From CAIUMH01 sp963758555 (lineage in GTDB: Bacteria; Actinomycetota; Acidimicrobiia; Acidimicrobiales; RAAP-2): a stretch of DNA of 64,000 nucleotides. Both the position numbers and the translations under genes were made by a program. The DNA lies in NCBI GenBank assembly GCA_963758555.1, contig CAVWVW010000003.1, positions 1,922,001 to 1,986,000 on the forward strand, in the 5' to 3' direction. Shown here one piece after another: positions 56,261 to 64,000 of this stretch. The notes below the pieces were generated by a model that saw only the letters and a program-made list of their open reading frames with translations, searched no databases and was not told the DNA's origin. The stretch's first letter is position 1; every line of letters starts with the position of its first letter.

Positions 56261-57582
56261 GTGGCCACACTCTCCAATGATCTCGACGCCCCAAAGGTCG
56301 GGCGTTTGGCAATCCGGCTGAACCAGCAACTTGCGACCGGCTGGTGCATTGCAGGATGGCTGCTCGCCAGCCTCATCTTTCTTGCAGCAACCTGGTTGAT
56401 CGGTGGTGTGACTAGCGGTGATGCTGGCGATTCAGTCAGCACCACGTGGGCGATCCAGCACGGAAGGTTTGCTTGTAGTTATCCACCAGGCAACACGTTC
56501 GGCCTGCCCTACAGCGCTCCGTTTTATCCCCTTCTGGCAGGTGGGCTCGCAGCAGTGCTCCGGCTCGGGGGCACGGTGCCGTTTCCCACCCGTCCAGCTT
56601 TGGCAACCATTGCTCGTCGGCCATCTCGTCGATGTACCACTGGTCGATCCATTCGGGGGCTCTCTTACCCACGATCCGTATTGGATTCGTCGGATGGCTT
56701 GTATTGATGGTCGGCACGGTCGCGCTGCTCCGTGCGTCGGGCCGAGGACGCAGCGGTTGGGAGATCCTGGTGCTCGGCGTGATGGCGGTGCTGCCACCTG
56801 TGATCATGTGCTTGCACGAGTATTTTCACCCTCAAGATCTGGTAGCAGTCGGTTTCATTCTCGCCGGTCTGGCTTGTGTCCGACGGGGGTCCTGGGGCAT
56901 TGCAGGACTCCTCCTTGGGCTTGCTGTCGCATCGCAACAGTTCGCCCTACTTGCACTCGCTCCGCTGGTGGTAATTGCTCCACGAGACCGGCTGATCAAG
57001 TTCGGGGCATCGGCGGTCGGCTCGATGGCCCTCGTAGTGGTTCCGCTGGCGATCTTTACCCCTGCTGGAGCGCTGAGATCGCTTTTCGTCGGATCTGGGA
57101 CGACATGGACGTCAGACACATTGCTGGCGACACATCTGTCCGGAGACGATCTCGAATTTGTGGCGCGCTTCGCCCCGATCGCTGCGGCCCTCGTTCTCGC
57201 ATGGTGGTCACAGAGTCGGCTTGGTTCTTCGGTACTCGAGCCAGTGCCGCTCATTGCGCTCGTCGCGACCTCTCTCTCGTTCCGACTTGTCTTCGAGGTC
57301 AACCTGTGGGGCTACTACTTCATGGCAGTCGCCGTCATGGTCTTGGTGCTTGACGCCGTCGGTGGTCGGCTGAGGTGGACCTACCTGGCGTGGATCGCAT
57401 TGATCACCGTCTCATTTCCCCCGGTCTACGGGGGGATTGGAGCAAGTTCTTTGGCTGCCGCACCGAATTCGCTGCTCCCACTTTGGGCTTGGCAGCTCGT
57501 CCTTTCCTCGCTCGGCACCTTCATTGCAATCTCCCCTTTGCTGCGCGAGGTAGGCCGCCGCCAGCGCCCAGCAACTTTGTGA
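56261..57582 (+). CDS. polytopic membrane protein, possible GT-C glycosyltransferase (one frameshift)
   Basis: About 440 residues with ten or so hydrophobic segments, for example WLLASLIFLAATWLIGG, VLMVGTVALLRA, LVVVPLAIF and LVLSSLGTFIAI. Loop residues such as DAGDSVSTTWAI and HEYFHPQDLV recall DUF2029/GT87-type polyprenyl-phosphate mannosyltransferases but no motif is decisive. A base is missing near 56582, between the second span and the rest. Base composition looks less GC-rich than upstream genes. Confidence 0.6.
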
Positions 57583-57931
57583 GATCGGAGCAGTAGGGCT
57601 TAGTTCCATCATTGCTGCCGGATTTGACCGCGGCGGGGGGATCTTCGCCGGCAACTCCGATCCGCCGGTGCTCAGTGTCAGAACTATTGCTTCGGTCCTC
57701 CGAAGCGATGAACGACGCCCTGCCGCCTGATCACGCGAAGACCATCGAGCGAAGGGCGTCACCCGAGCCCCCGTGCCGGAGGTGAAAGGCTGTCCTCTAT
57801 GGGCGGGCCATTGAGTCACGGCGTTCACGCGACGTGACGGACCTTGGCGAGACCATGGGCGAGGGCGCGTCACGGCGTTGCTCGCCAAGTAAGCTGGATC
57901 CCTCGGGTCTCACGCAACCAACGAGTGAACG
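57583..57931. other. non-coding stretch with one hairpin
   Basis: No supported gene. A 10-bp stem (ATTGCTTCGG / CCGAAGCGAT, one wobble pair) with loop TCCT at 57686-57709 may end the upstream membrane-protein transcript. The promoter of the prepilin peptidase gene should lie in the last 100 nt. Confidence 0.45.
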
Positions 57932-58706
57932 ATGCTGACAGCACTGATCGTGGTGTGTGGAGTTTTCGGGCTTGCGGTCGGCTCTTTTCTAAACGTCGTG
58001 ATCTATCGTGTCCCGCTGAAGCGGTCGGTCGTCTCGCCAGGTTCTGCGTGCCCGTCGTGCGAGACCCAGATCGCTGGCTGGGACAACATCCCCGTCCTGT
58101 CGTGGCTCCTTCTCAGAGGTCGATGCAGGACGTGCGGGGCTCCCATCTCGCCTCGCTATCCCATGGTGCGAGCTCGCCACGGGGGTACTCTTCGCCGCCA
58201 CAGCGGCTCGCTTCGGCGTCCATTGGGATCTCCCTGCCTTCTTGATCTTTTTCTCCGGGCTCTTGGCTCTCGCCATCATCGACGTGGAGCTCTCTGATCC
58301 TCCCGAAATCGATCGTCTATTGGACGCTGCTCCTCGTGGCCGCTCTCTTGGTGCTGGCTGCGGCGATGACGCCGGACTGGCGAGCGCTCGGAATCGGAGC
58401 GGCGTGCGCGGTGGGCTGGTGGGCCCTCTTTTTCCTCTTGAACTTGCTCTACCCGCGCGCGCTGGGCTTCGGGGATGTCCGCCTGGCGCTCGTCTTGGGC
58501 CTGGCGCTCGGGTGGCTGGGGATCTGGTACTGCTCATCGGCTTCTTTTCCGCCAACCTGGTCGGACTCCTGGTGAGCCTCGTCTTGATCGCCATTCACCG
58601 GATGAAGCGCTCTCAGCAGATCCCCTATGGGGTTTTCCTTGCCCTAGGTGCTGGACTAGCCGTGTTCCTCGGACCCGCCATTGTTCCGACACTCCAAGGT
58701 CACTAG
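57932..58706 (+). CDS. pilD: prepilin peptidase PilD (three frameshifts)
   Basis: The aspartic protease that cleaves and methylates type IV prepilins. The N-terminal part has GSFLNVVIYRVP and the two zinc CxxC pairs CPSC and CRTC; the membrane domain has the first catalytic Asp in LAIIDVE and the second in ALGFGDVRLALVLG. Single-base shifts near 58155, 58300 and 58533 scatter it over three frames; the corrected product is about 258 residues and ends GPAIVPTLQGH. It is convergent with pilT. Confidence 0.85.
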
Positions 58707-58775
58707 GAGTCTCTCTGCTCAAAGCGAACTGATGATCAGGCTTCACCGAGCTCATGTCGAACATCGTCACCCAGA

Positions 58776-59863
58776 TCAGGTCTTCACCGTCTCTTTCATG
58801 CCGATCTCGCGGGCCAGCTCCTTTGGATGAGCCGTCACCGTCAGGGCCTCTTCGTAGGTGACGGTCCCGGCTTTGACCAAGAGTCCAAGGCTGTGCTCAA
58901 GCGTCTGCATGTCATCAGCGCGGCTGGTGATCATGATGTTCTGCAGCTGGTTGGACTTGTTCTCTCTGATGAGGTTCCTCACCGGGCTGGTCGCTACCAG
59001 CGACTCGAACGCCGCCACCATACCCCCGTCAGCGCGCGGGACCAGCCGCTGTGCGAGCACTACAGCAAGAGAAGCCGACAGCTGTGTTCTCGTCTGGTCC
59101 TGGCGCCATGCAGGGAACACGTCGATGATGCGGTCGATGGCCTGCGGTGCATCGTTGGTGTGCAGCGTGGCAAAGACGAGGTGACCCGTCTCCGCCATGG
59201 TAAGCGCTATCTGGATCGACTCGATGTCGCGCATCTCACCCACGAGCAGGACGTCGGGGTCTTCGCGCAATGCAGATCGGAGCGCTCTTTCGAAGGATGG
59301 GCTGTCGATGCCGACCTCACGCTGGGAGACCGCAGAGCGATTGTGCACATGGATGTACTCCACAGGGTCTTCGATCGTCAAGATGTGGACGGATCGCGTC
59401 TCATTAATACGACTGATGATTGAGGCAAGTGTCGTCGACTTTCCGGATCCGGTCGGTCCGGTTACAAGGACAAGCCCCCGAGGGAGCTTGGCGATGCGCT
59501 CCGCTACCCCCGGGAGCCCAAGCTCCTCGAAGTTCGGGATTCGGTTGGGGATCATTCGGAGCGAGAGGGCCGTTTCGCCTCTTTGAGTGAACGCGCTCCC
59601 ACGAAGCCTCGCTTTGTCTCTCCACGAGAACGAGAAGTCAACATCTTGGTTCTCGATGAACGTGGCTTCGGACCTCTCTGTGAGCAACGATCGCACGATC
59701 TTGTCGATCTGCTGACCGTCAAGGATTCCTTCGCCAGGAATTGGGTTCAGGCCTCCGTCGACGCGGATCCTGGCGGCGAGCCTCCCACCAACAAGAGGTC
59801 TGAGCCGGTCTGCTCCCAGAGGTACTCGAGCCAGGGGCCGATGGTGCCGAATTCATCCTTCAC
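58776..59863 (-). CDS. pilT: PilT, type IV pilus retraction ATPase (one frameshift)
   Basis: A secretion-superfamily ATPase of about 362 residues: Walker A GPTGSGKSTT, Asp box TIEDPVEYIH, Walker B LREDPDVLLVGEMRD and the His box GHLVFATLHTNDA, with the PilT C-terminal region ending KELAREIGM. The GTG start lies behind GGGAG; one base is missing near 59780 (SPPRIRVDGGL in the corrected reading). It drives pilus retraction and twitching motility (family knowledge). Confidence 0.9.
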
Positions 59864-59894
59864 GGTTGATCTCCCGTCGTTGAAAGTGCCACCA

Positions 59895-59934
59895 AATGCA
59901 GCGAGCCCGGCGCGTGCGCCGGGCTCGCTGCATT
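59895..59934 (-). terminator. perfect 19-bp hairpin between pilA and pilT
   Basis: AATGCAGCGAGCCCGGCGC is followed by a 2-nt loop and its exact complement. It starts about 40 nt after the major pilin stop. On the minus strand the stem ends in ATTT, so it may be a partial Rho-independent terminator that lowers pilT expression relative to pilA. Confidence 0.8.
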
Positions 59935-59973
59935 GGTCTCAGAGTTCGACGATCGAACCCTTAGCTGACTTGC

Positions 59974-60421
59974 TTAGTTCATGTTCGATTGGACACATGC
60001 AGCCGGGCTGTCTCCACCCTGGTACAGAATCGGAGATCCCGACTTGCCCGTCACGTAGACGCCATTGATCTGGGTACCGTTCGCCGCGGTTCCGTCGCCG
60101 ATGGTGATCGTGTAGTGGCTGCTCGATGGGAACGACTCCAAGAACCCGCCGGTGCCAGTCAACTGAGTCGGCGTAATCGGGACCGTTGCTGAGTTTCCGG
60201 CGGCCTCATAGGCGGCAATTGCCGTCTGCACGGACCTCGCATCAGTGGTGCAGGCCGCAGGACGCGCTCTGGCCGGTCACGCCACCCAAGGCGAAGATGA
60301 CGATGGCGGCGAGGATGCCGAGGACCAAGATGACGATCAAGAGTTCAATAAGCGTGAATCCTTGCTCGTCGCCTTCAGCGCGACTTCGCCGCTCCTGAAT
60401 CTCCTTGAATCGATTGAACAT
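59974..60421 (-). CDS. pilA: type IV major pilin PilA (one frameshift)
   Basis: A class IV prepilin of about 148 residues. The leader of 21 residues ends DEQG and is followed by FTLIELLIVILVLGILAAI, with Glu at +5, the canonical PilD site and N-terminal helix. The globular part has GTGGFLESFPSSSHYTI and a disulfide-capable Cys pair (ACTTDARS and AACVQS). One extra T near 60258 breaks the frame just after the helix. AAGGAG precedes the ATG. Confidence 0.9.
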
Positions 60422-60802
60422 GTTGCACTCCTTCATTCGTTGGTAGGGGCCCTCCGCCAGCAGCAACGCTAGCCGAACCCACTTCAATTGATAAGTATTC
60501 CAATCAACCTCTTGGTTGAAAGGTTAATTTGCTCTCCTTGAAGAGCTCTGTCAGCCGAGACATCTCAAAATTGAGCTGCTCCGGACTAACTTCACCGACT
60601 GTCTGGATGTTGGAACTCCACGTATAGAGCCCCTTTCCTCGTGAGTGACGAACGCCGAACACTTAGGTCAATCTGCCCTTCGAACCCTAAGCACACCGCG
60701 TCCCCGACATATCCCTCTTGCGTCCCGACTTGTCCTCAATTTGGCAAAAAATACCTCTCATCTAGGGAGAACTCCTCGAGGTGAAACTGCACTGATGCTT
60801 GT
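60422..60802. other. AT-rich intergenic region between two pilin genes
   Basis: No supported gene. The stretch is clearly less GC-rich than its surroundings, contains A/T runs, and must hold the pilA promoter. No riboswitch core was found in it on either strand. Confidence 0.5.
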
Positions 60803-61231
60803 TCAAGGCAGCTTTGAGCAGCCACTGGGGGCTCCCTCCTGATTTTGCTGAAAGACGATCTGCTGCCTAGTGCCCCATGGCGTGATGTAGACCGTGCCAT
60901 TCGCCGAGACACCGATCGTGTAGTGCCCAACACCAGTCGGCCAAGATTGAAGATAGGCGGGCGAACCGTCCAAGCCCAAAAGGTCAGCTTGGGTCACGGC
61001 TACGCCGGTTCCATTCGACGCTTGGAACGCAGCGACAGCGGTTTGCACGCTCCGAGCATTGGTGCTGCAGGCTACGGACGCACTCTGAGACGTCACCTGG
61101 GAAACTCCGACGATCACAATGGTCGCCAGGATCCCGATGAGGCCAAGAGCGATAACGAGCTCGAGGAGATTGAAACCCCTCCCAATGATCGGCTTCTTCT
61201 CTTGAGGTGGAGCAAGCACGTCGAGCGCCAC
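60803..61231 (-). CDS. type IV pilin-like protein downstream of a c-di-GMP riboswitch
   Basis: A 142-residue prepilin. The 19-residue leader ends IIGRG and is followed by FNLLELVIALGLIGILATI, with Glu at +5. The domain parallels PilA (SASVACSTNARSVQTAVAAF, SWPTGVGHYTIGV), so the two genes are paralogues. GTG is the start, preceded by TAGGAG at a 6-nt distance; the TAG of that Shine-Dalgarno is the stop of the leader ORF upstream, in the same frame. Confidence 0.87.
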   Translation of the reverse strand: MALDVLAPPQEKKPIIGRGFNLLELVIALGLIGILATIVIVGVSQVTSQSASVACSTNARSVQTAVAAFQASNGTGVAVTQADLLGLDGSPAYLQSWPTGVGHYTIGVSANGTVYITPWGTRQQIVFQQNQEGAPSGCSKLP

Positions 61232-61240
61232 GGCAAACTC

Positions 61241-61312
61241 CTAGGACTCCACCGAAAAGCAAGGCCGAGGAGGCCGATGCGTCTCGAGTCTCTGGAAGTG
61301 GCTGAGCGGCAT
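61241..61312 (-). CDS. leader ORF between riboswitch and pilin
   Basis: A 23-codon frame starting at ATG (MPLSHFQRLETHRPPRPCF and a few more residues), with a strong AAGGAGG 5 nt upstream that overlaps the last base of the aptamer's outer stem. Its TAG stop forms the first three bases of the pilin Shine-Dalgarno, so translation of the two is probably coupled. The frame is the same as that of the pilin, so a stop codon from a sequence error in an extended pilin is the alternative. Confidence 0.55.
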   Translation of the reverse strand: MPLSHFQRLETHRPPRPCFSVES

Positions 61313-61323
61313 CGCCGCCTCCT

Positions 61324-61405
61324 TCGTTCGGTAGTTCGGCCGACCACTTGGGTCCCGTAACTTTGCGCCCCCACCTCACGGAGGGTTTGCCTTTTCGCTG
61401 AATGA
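61324..61405 (-). promoter_or_regulatory. cyclic-di-GMP-I (GEMM-I) riboswitch upstream of the pilin operon
   Basis: Same architecture as the aptamer on the other strand: AAAAGGCAAACCC, a stem capped by the GNRA loop GTGA, GGTGGGGGCGCAAAG with the ligand-stacking adenine kept, GGGACCCAAG, and closing GAACTACCG. The outer stem pairs TCATTCAG with CCGAACGA, identical to the first copy. The sequence GGACGCAAAG of the first copy is GGGCGCAAAG here, one substitution in the core. Confidence 0.92.
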
Positions 61406-61687
61406 GGAAATGATACCCCTCCATCATGTTCACGTAAAGAAAAATCATCTAGATGGTGAAGATGGAGCAATCGGGTTGCCTTAGAACGCCCATCATCGTG
61501 AGGTGTTCTTACCGTTGAATCCAGGGTTGTTCTGTCTTAGGAACCCTGATCGATAGCACCGGAGACTGCACCTGGCACGATGTGCCATAGAGTGCACCGC
61601 CAAGGCATAGGAACCTCTCCAGAACGAGATCCGCTCAATCAATCGCTTGTTAGTGGGGAGCGACACTCCGTGTGGACGAGGTCCTAC
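61406..61687. other. leader and promoter region upstream of the riboswitch
   Basis: No supported gene. It must carry the promoter for the riboswitch transcript. A perfect 10-bp palindrome CATCTAGATG at 61446-61455 and an A/T-rich stretch next to it are the only notable elements. Confidence 0.45.
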
Positions 61688-63232
61688 CTATGGAGTCGTG
61701 CTCGTTGTGTACGTGAAGGTTGGATAGAGGCTGCTGGAATTCCCGGAGGAATCCAAGACGTAGACGTAGTAGATCCCTGTTGCCGAGCTGGAGATGTGCG
61801 GCGTGGTGGCCGTGATCGTTGACGCAGTCAATGAGGTGACGGTGGCAGAGTTTGAGCACGTCGTAGCTCCCCGGAGACGCGGTACTCGCCAACACGAAAC
61901 AGACTGAGTCCCCAGCAACGAAACCGGATCCTGTCAACGTGACACTCTTGCCACCTACGTAACCACCCGTATTGGGCGAGATCGAGAGAACAGTCGGCAC
62001 TAGCGCCTGGTAGCTAAAGACAGGGGGATTTTGGTTCGTACCGGCCGAATTCGTGACCACGACCGAGTAGGTCGAAGGCGACGTCACGCCGGGTGACACC
62101 GCTGTTATCTGGGAGGCACTGACTACAGTGACGTTGGTGGCCTGAAGAGAGGTCCACCACCTGTCGGGACGAACGTGACAGTCGAACCTGATGAGAAGCC
62201 CGATCCATTGATGGTGATGGCCGTGCCGCCAGGAGTACCGCCCTGCGTCGGCGTGATTGACGACACTTGGGGCGCGACAGCATAGAAGGTGAACAGCGGG
62301 AACAGATTTGCTGCCGAGAAGGCGCTTGTCCCTGTCGGCGTCGTCACCACGACGAAGAACGTGGTTCCGGACGTGACTGAAGGAGTCACCACCTGAAGGC
62401 TCGTTGCCGTCACGCTTGTAGCACTCACAGTCGAGACCACGTTGTCATAGGTAGGAAGGCCGTAGAGCTCCTTGATGAAGGTCACACTCGTCCCTTTCGG
62501 GACAAATCCGGTGCCATAGATGGTCAGCGTCGTTCCAGGACTCACAGGCCCTGTGTTGACGCTGAGTTTGGAGACCGTGGGAACCACTGGCTTCCATACC
62601 CAACTGCTAATTGCCATACTGGATCCGCAGTAGGTGTCGCATTGCGCTGTGGTCGGAGGAGAGACCTGGCCTGGCGGGTAGTCATCGAACGTCACGGACG
62701 CTTGCAAGAGGGGGCTCCTCGCGCAGGCCGTGGCGGCGGCAACGTTGCCTTGAGCGTCGAGAGTTGAAGAATCCTCGCAGGTCGAGAAGGTCACAATCCT
62801 CGTGGAGGCGCTCGTTGGGTTCCATGCAGTGCTGCACCATACGTCCATCGTGTGGCCGTCGACCGCAAGCTGACTGGGCCCAGTCGACCCCCAGCAGTAG
62901 CTCGGTGGGCTCGCGCTAAGGGTCTGCGTCGGCAGGAGCAGGGGCGTGTAACGAATGTTCTGGATGGCAAGGTTCGTCTCGCTGCTCGCTGCGTACTGTA
63001 GCTGCCTCGAAACCTTGAAGGTCGTCGAATTGGTGATGTCGTTAGCCACTGCGTAACCGAGCGTGCTCGCAAGAAGTACGCCCACGAGCAGGAAGATCAT
63101 CGCCAAGATGAGGACGGCGCCCGATTCGCCACGCTCGTCGAGATCATGAGACTGGGAAGTCCAACGAAGCTTCCTCGCCGTCCGCGTTCGGTCACGGCGA
63201 TGAGCGCGCAGAGAGCCACGAGAAGCGATCAT
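61688..63232 (-). CDS. PilX-like minor pilus protein with TIG/IPT domains (two frameshifts)
   Basis: About 514 residues. After a basic tail a membrane helix (AVLILAMIFLLVGVLLASTLGYAVAN) of the PilX/pilus-assembly type leads to an extracellular part with three TIG/IPT Ig-like repeats, marked by VSPGTTLTIYGTGFV, GTPGGTAITINGSGFSSG and VGGKSVTLTGSGFVAGD. The helix lacks a clear prepilin G-F/E site. Shifts near 62140 and 61850 break the frame. Its ATG overlaps the stop of the adhesin upstream (ATGA). Confidence 0.75.
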
Positions 63233-64000
63233 CGGTACGTGAACGTGCTCGTGACGGTGGTCGTCTGGTTGGCAGAGTTCTCGATGTACGCACTGACGGC
63301 GTAGGAGTCAGTGTTGGTGAGATTCGTCGTGCCGAGACCAGTGAAGGTCCAGTTGGTCATGCCCGCGGCGGCGAACACGGGGGTCACCGTAGTGGCGTTG
63401 GCGATGGTCCAAGTACTCAGACCGTTGACCCGCGTAACCCCAGTGAAGCTGGTGGCGGTCGTGTTGGTGTAGCTGAACACCAAGATGCCGCTCGCGGTCT
63501 GGACGCTGATAGTTCCACTCGTTGCGTACCCAGTTGTGGAACCCACCGTCAGCGTCGTCGAAGCGCCCGTCATGGTGGTCCCGTCGATTGACGTCAACCC
63601 GGACATCCAGCTCGAACCGCTCCATATCGAGCCGTCGGTAGCCCTCGTGATCCCGAGGTAGACGTTCGCCACAGAACCCGTGCCGGCGACGCCCGTGCCA
63701 CTCCATGACGTGTTGTAGTTCCCGTTGTACGTCGTGCCATTTGCCGGGTAGGCGATCGTTCCTGACGGACCAGGTCTGTCACCGTGGCCGTCGCAACATA
63801 GCTGTGCCCTGACGTAAGACTCCCGTTTGCCAAGGTGTAAGCCCATGCGGTGGTCCCTGACGTCGCCACAGACGTGAACCCTGCTTGCCAGCCGGATCCG
63901 GTCCAGAAGAGCCCGGTGTTCGAATCGAAGAGCGAGAGCGCCACATTGGCGACACTCAACCCGCCAGTCCCCGCACTCGCGGTGCCAGTGAACTGGTTCG
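63229..64000 (-). CDS. repetitive Ig-like surface adhesin, truncated by window edge (one frameshift)
   Basis: The visible C-terminal part of about 256 residues consists of Thr/Ser/Gly-rich beta repeats. Two related units are recognisable: SVANVALSLFDSNTGLFWTG and SVANVYLGITRATDGSIWSG, followed by aromatic GSGWQAGFTS / GSSWMSGLTS. A frameshift near 63775 separates them. The N-terminus lies beyond the right edge. Linked to the PilX-like gene by an ATGA overlap, it may be a pilus-associated or surface adhesin. Confidence 0.65.
   Translation of the reverse strand, partial: EPVHWHRECGDWRVECRQCGALALRFEHRALLDRIRLASRVHVCGDVRDHRMGLHLGKRESYVRAQLCCDGHGDRPGPSGTIAYPANGTTYNGNYNTSWSGTGVAGTGSVANVYLGITRATDGSIWSGSSWMSGLTSIDGTTMTGASTTLTVGSTTGYATSGTISVQTASGILVFSYTNTTATSFTGVTRVNGLSTWTIANATTVTPVFAAAGMTNWTFTGLGTTNLTNTDSYAVSAYIENSANQTTTVTSTFTYR

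Noticed and set aside
1..64000. Insertion sequences, prophage or integrase genes
   Set aside because: No transposase, integrase or phage structural motifs and no long terminal repeats were found in any frame.

Overview
The window is high-GC actinobacterial DNA, most likely from an acidimicrobiia-like lineage (inference from gene order and content, not a search). Supporting signs are a CarD-DisA-RadA-ClpC block, a SigR/RsrA-type sigma/anti-sigma pair, a DUF2342 zincin next to tilS, a lone groEL with a CIRCE operator, a fused oleBC gene and a glucosyl-3-phosphoglycerate synthase. GTG starts and 4-base start/stop overlaps (GTGA, ATGA, TTGA) are very common.

Layout. 0-6.1 kb: a truncated DUF929 gene, a small membrane protein, a VOC protein, then the olefin cluster oleA-oleBC-oleD. 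6.2-9.3 kb: an ABC-2 exporter with a HAAS protein and a PadR regulator. 9.4-14.6 kb: mixed genes (a periplasmic-binding-protein fold without signal peptide, GNAT, Nudix, TetR, NIL, LarE, HemQ). 14.8-18.1 kb: groEL, a MoaD/ThiS-like carrier and thrC. 18.3-30.5 kb: gpgS, tRNA-Thr, mscL, the rlmB-ispF-ispD-carD-disA-radA-clpC run, a polyprenyl synthase and a CoA-transferase. 31.2-43.9 kb: a long overlapping minus-strand run for lysyl-tRNA synthesis, NAD, CoA and folate (lysS, coaX, nadC, nadB, panC, DUF2520, folK, folB, a phosphatase-like gene, folP, folE, a tilS-hpt fusion, a zincin, anti-sigma, sigma). 43.9-50.4 kb: znuABC and divergent zur, followed by pgeF and the murL-murD2 pair for the L-Glu route to D-Glu in peptidoglycan.

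50.7-64 kb is a cell-surface region. Two cyclic-di-GMP-I (GEMM-I) riboswitches lie on opposite strands. One precedes a secreted GH26-like hydrolase, which has a paralogue downstream. The other precedes a type IV pilin, through a 23-codon leader ORF. Around them are an LAxTG-anchored surface protein, a DUF4012 protein, a polytopic membrane protein, prepilin peptidase, PilT, the major pilin, a minor pilus protein carrying TIG domains, and a repetitive Ig-like adhesin that runs off the right edge. The likely logic (inference) is that c-di-GMP coordinates pili with secreted carbohydrate-active proteins.

Sequence quality matters here. About twenty single-base frameshifts interrupt otherwise well-conserved genes, including clpC, ispD and ispF, which are normally essential. 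I read them as sequencing or assembly indels and give the reconstructed gene spans. Where real pseudogenisation is possible I say so.
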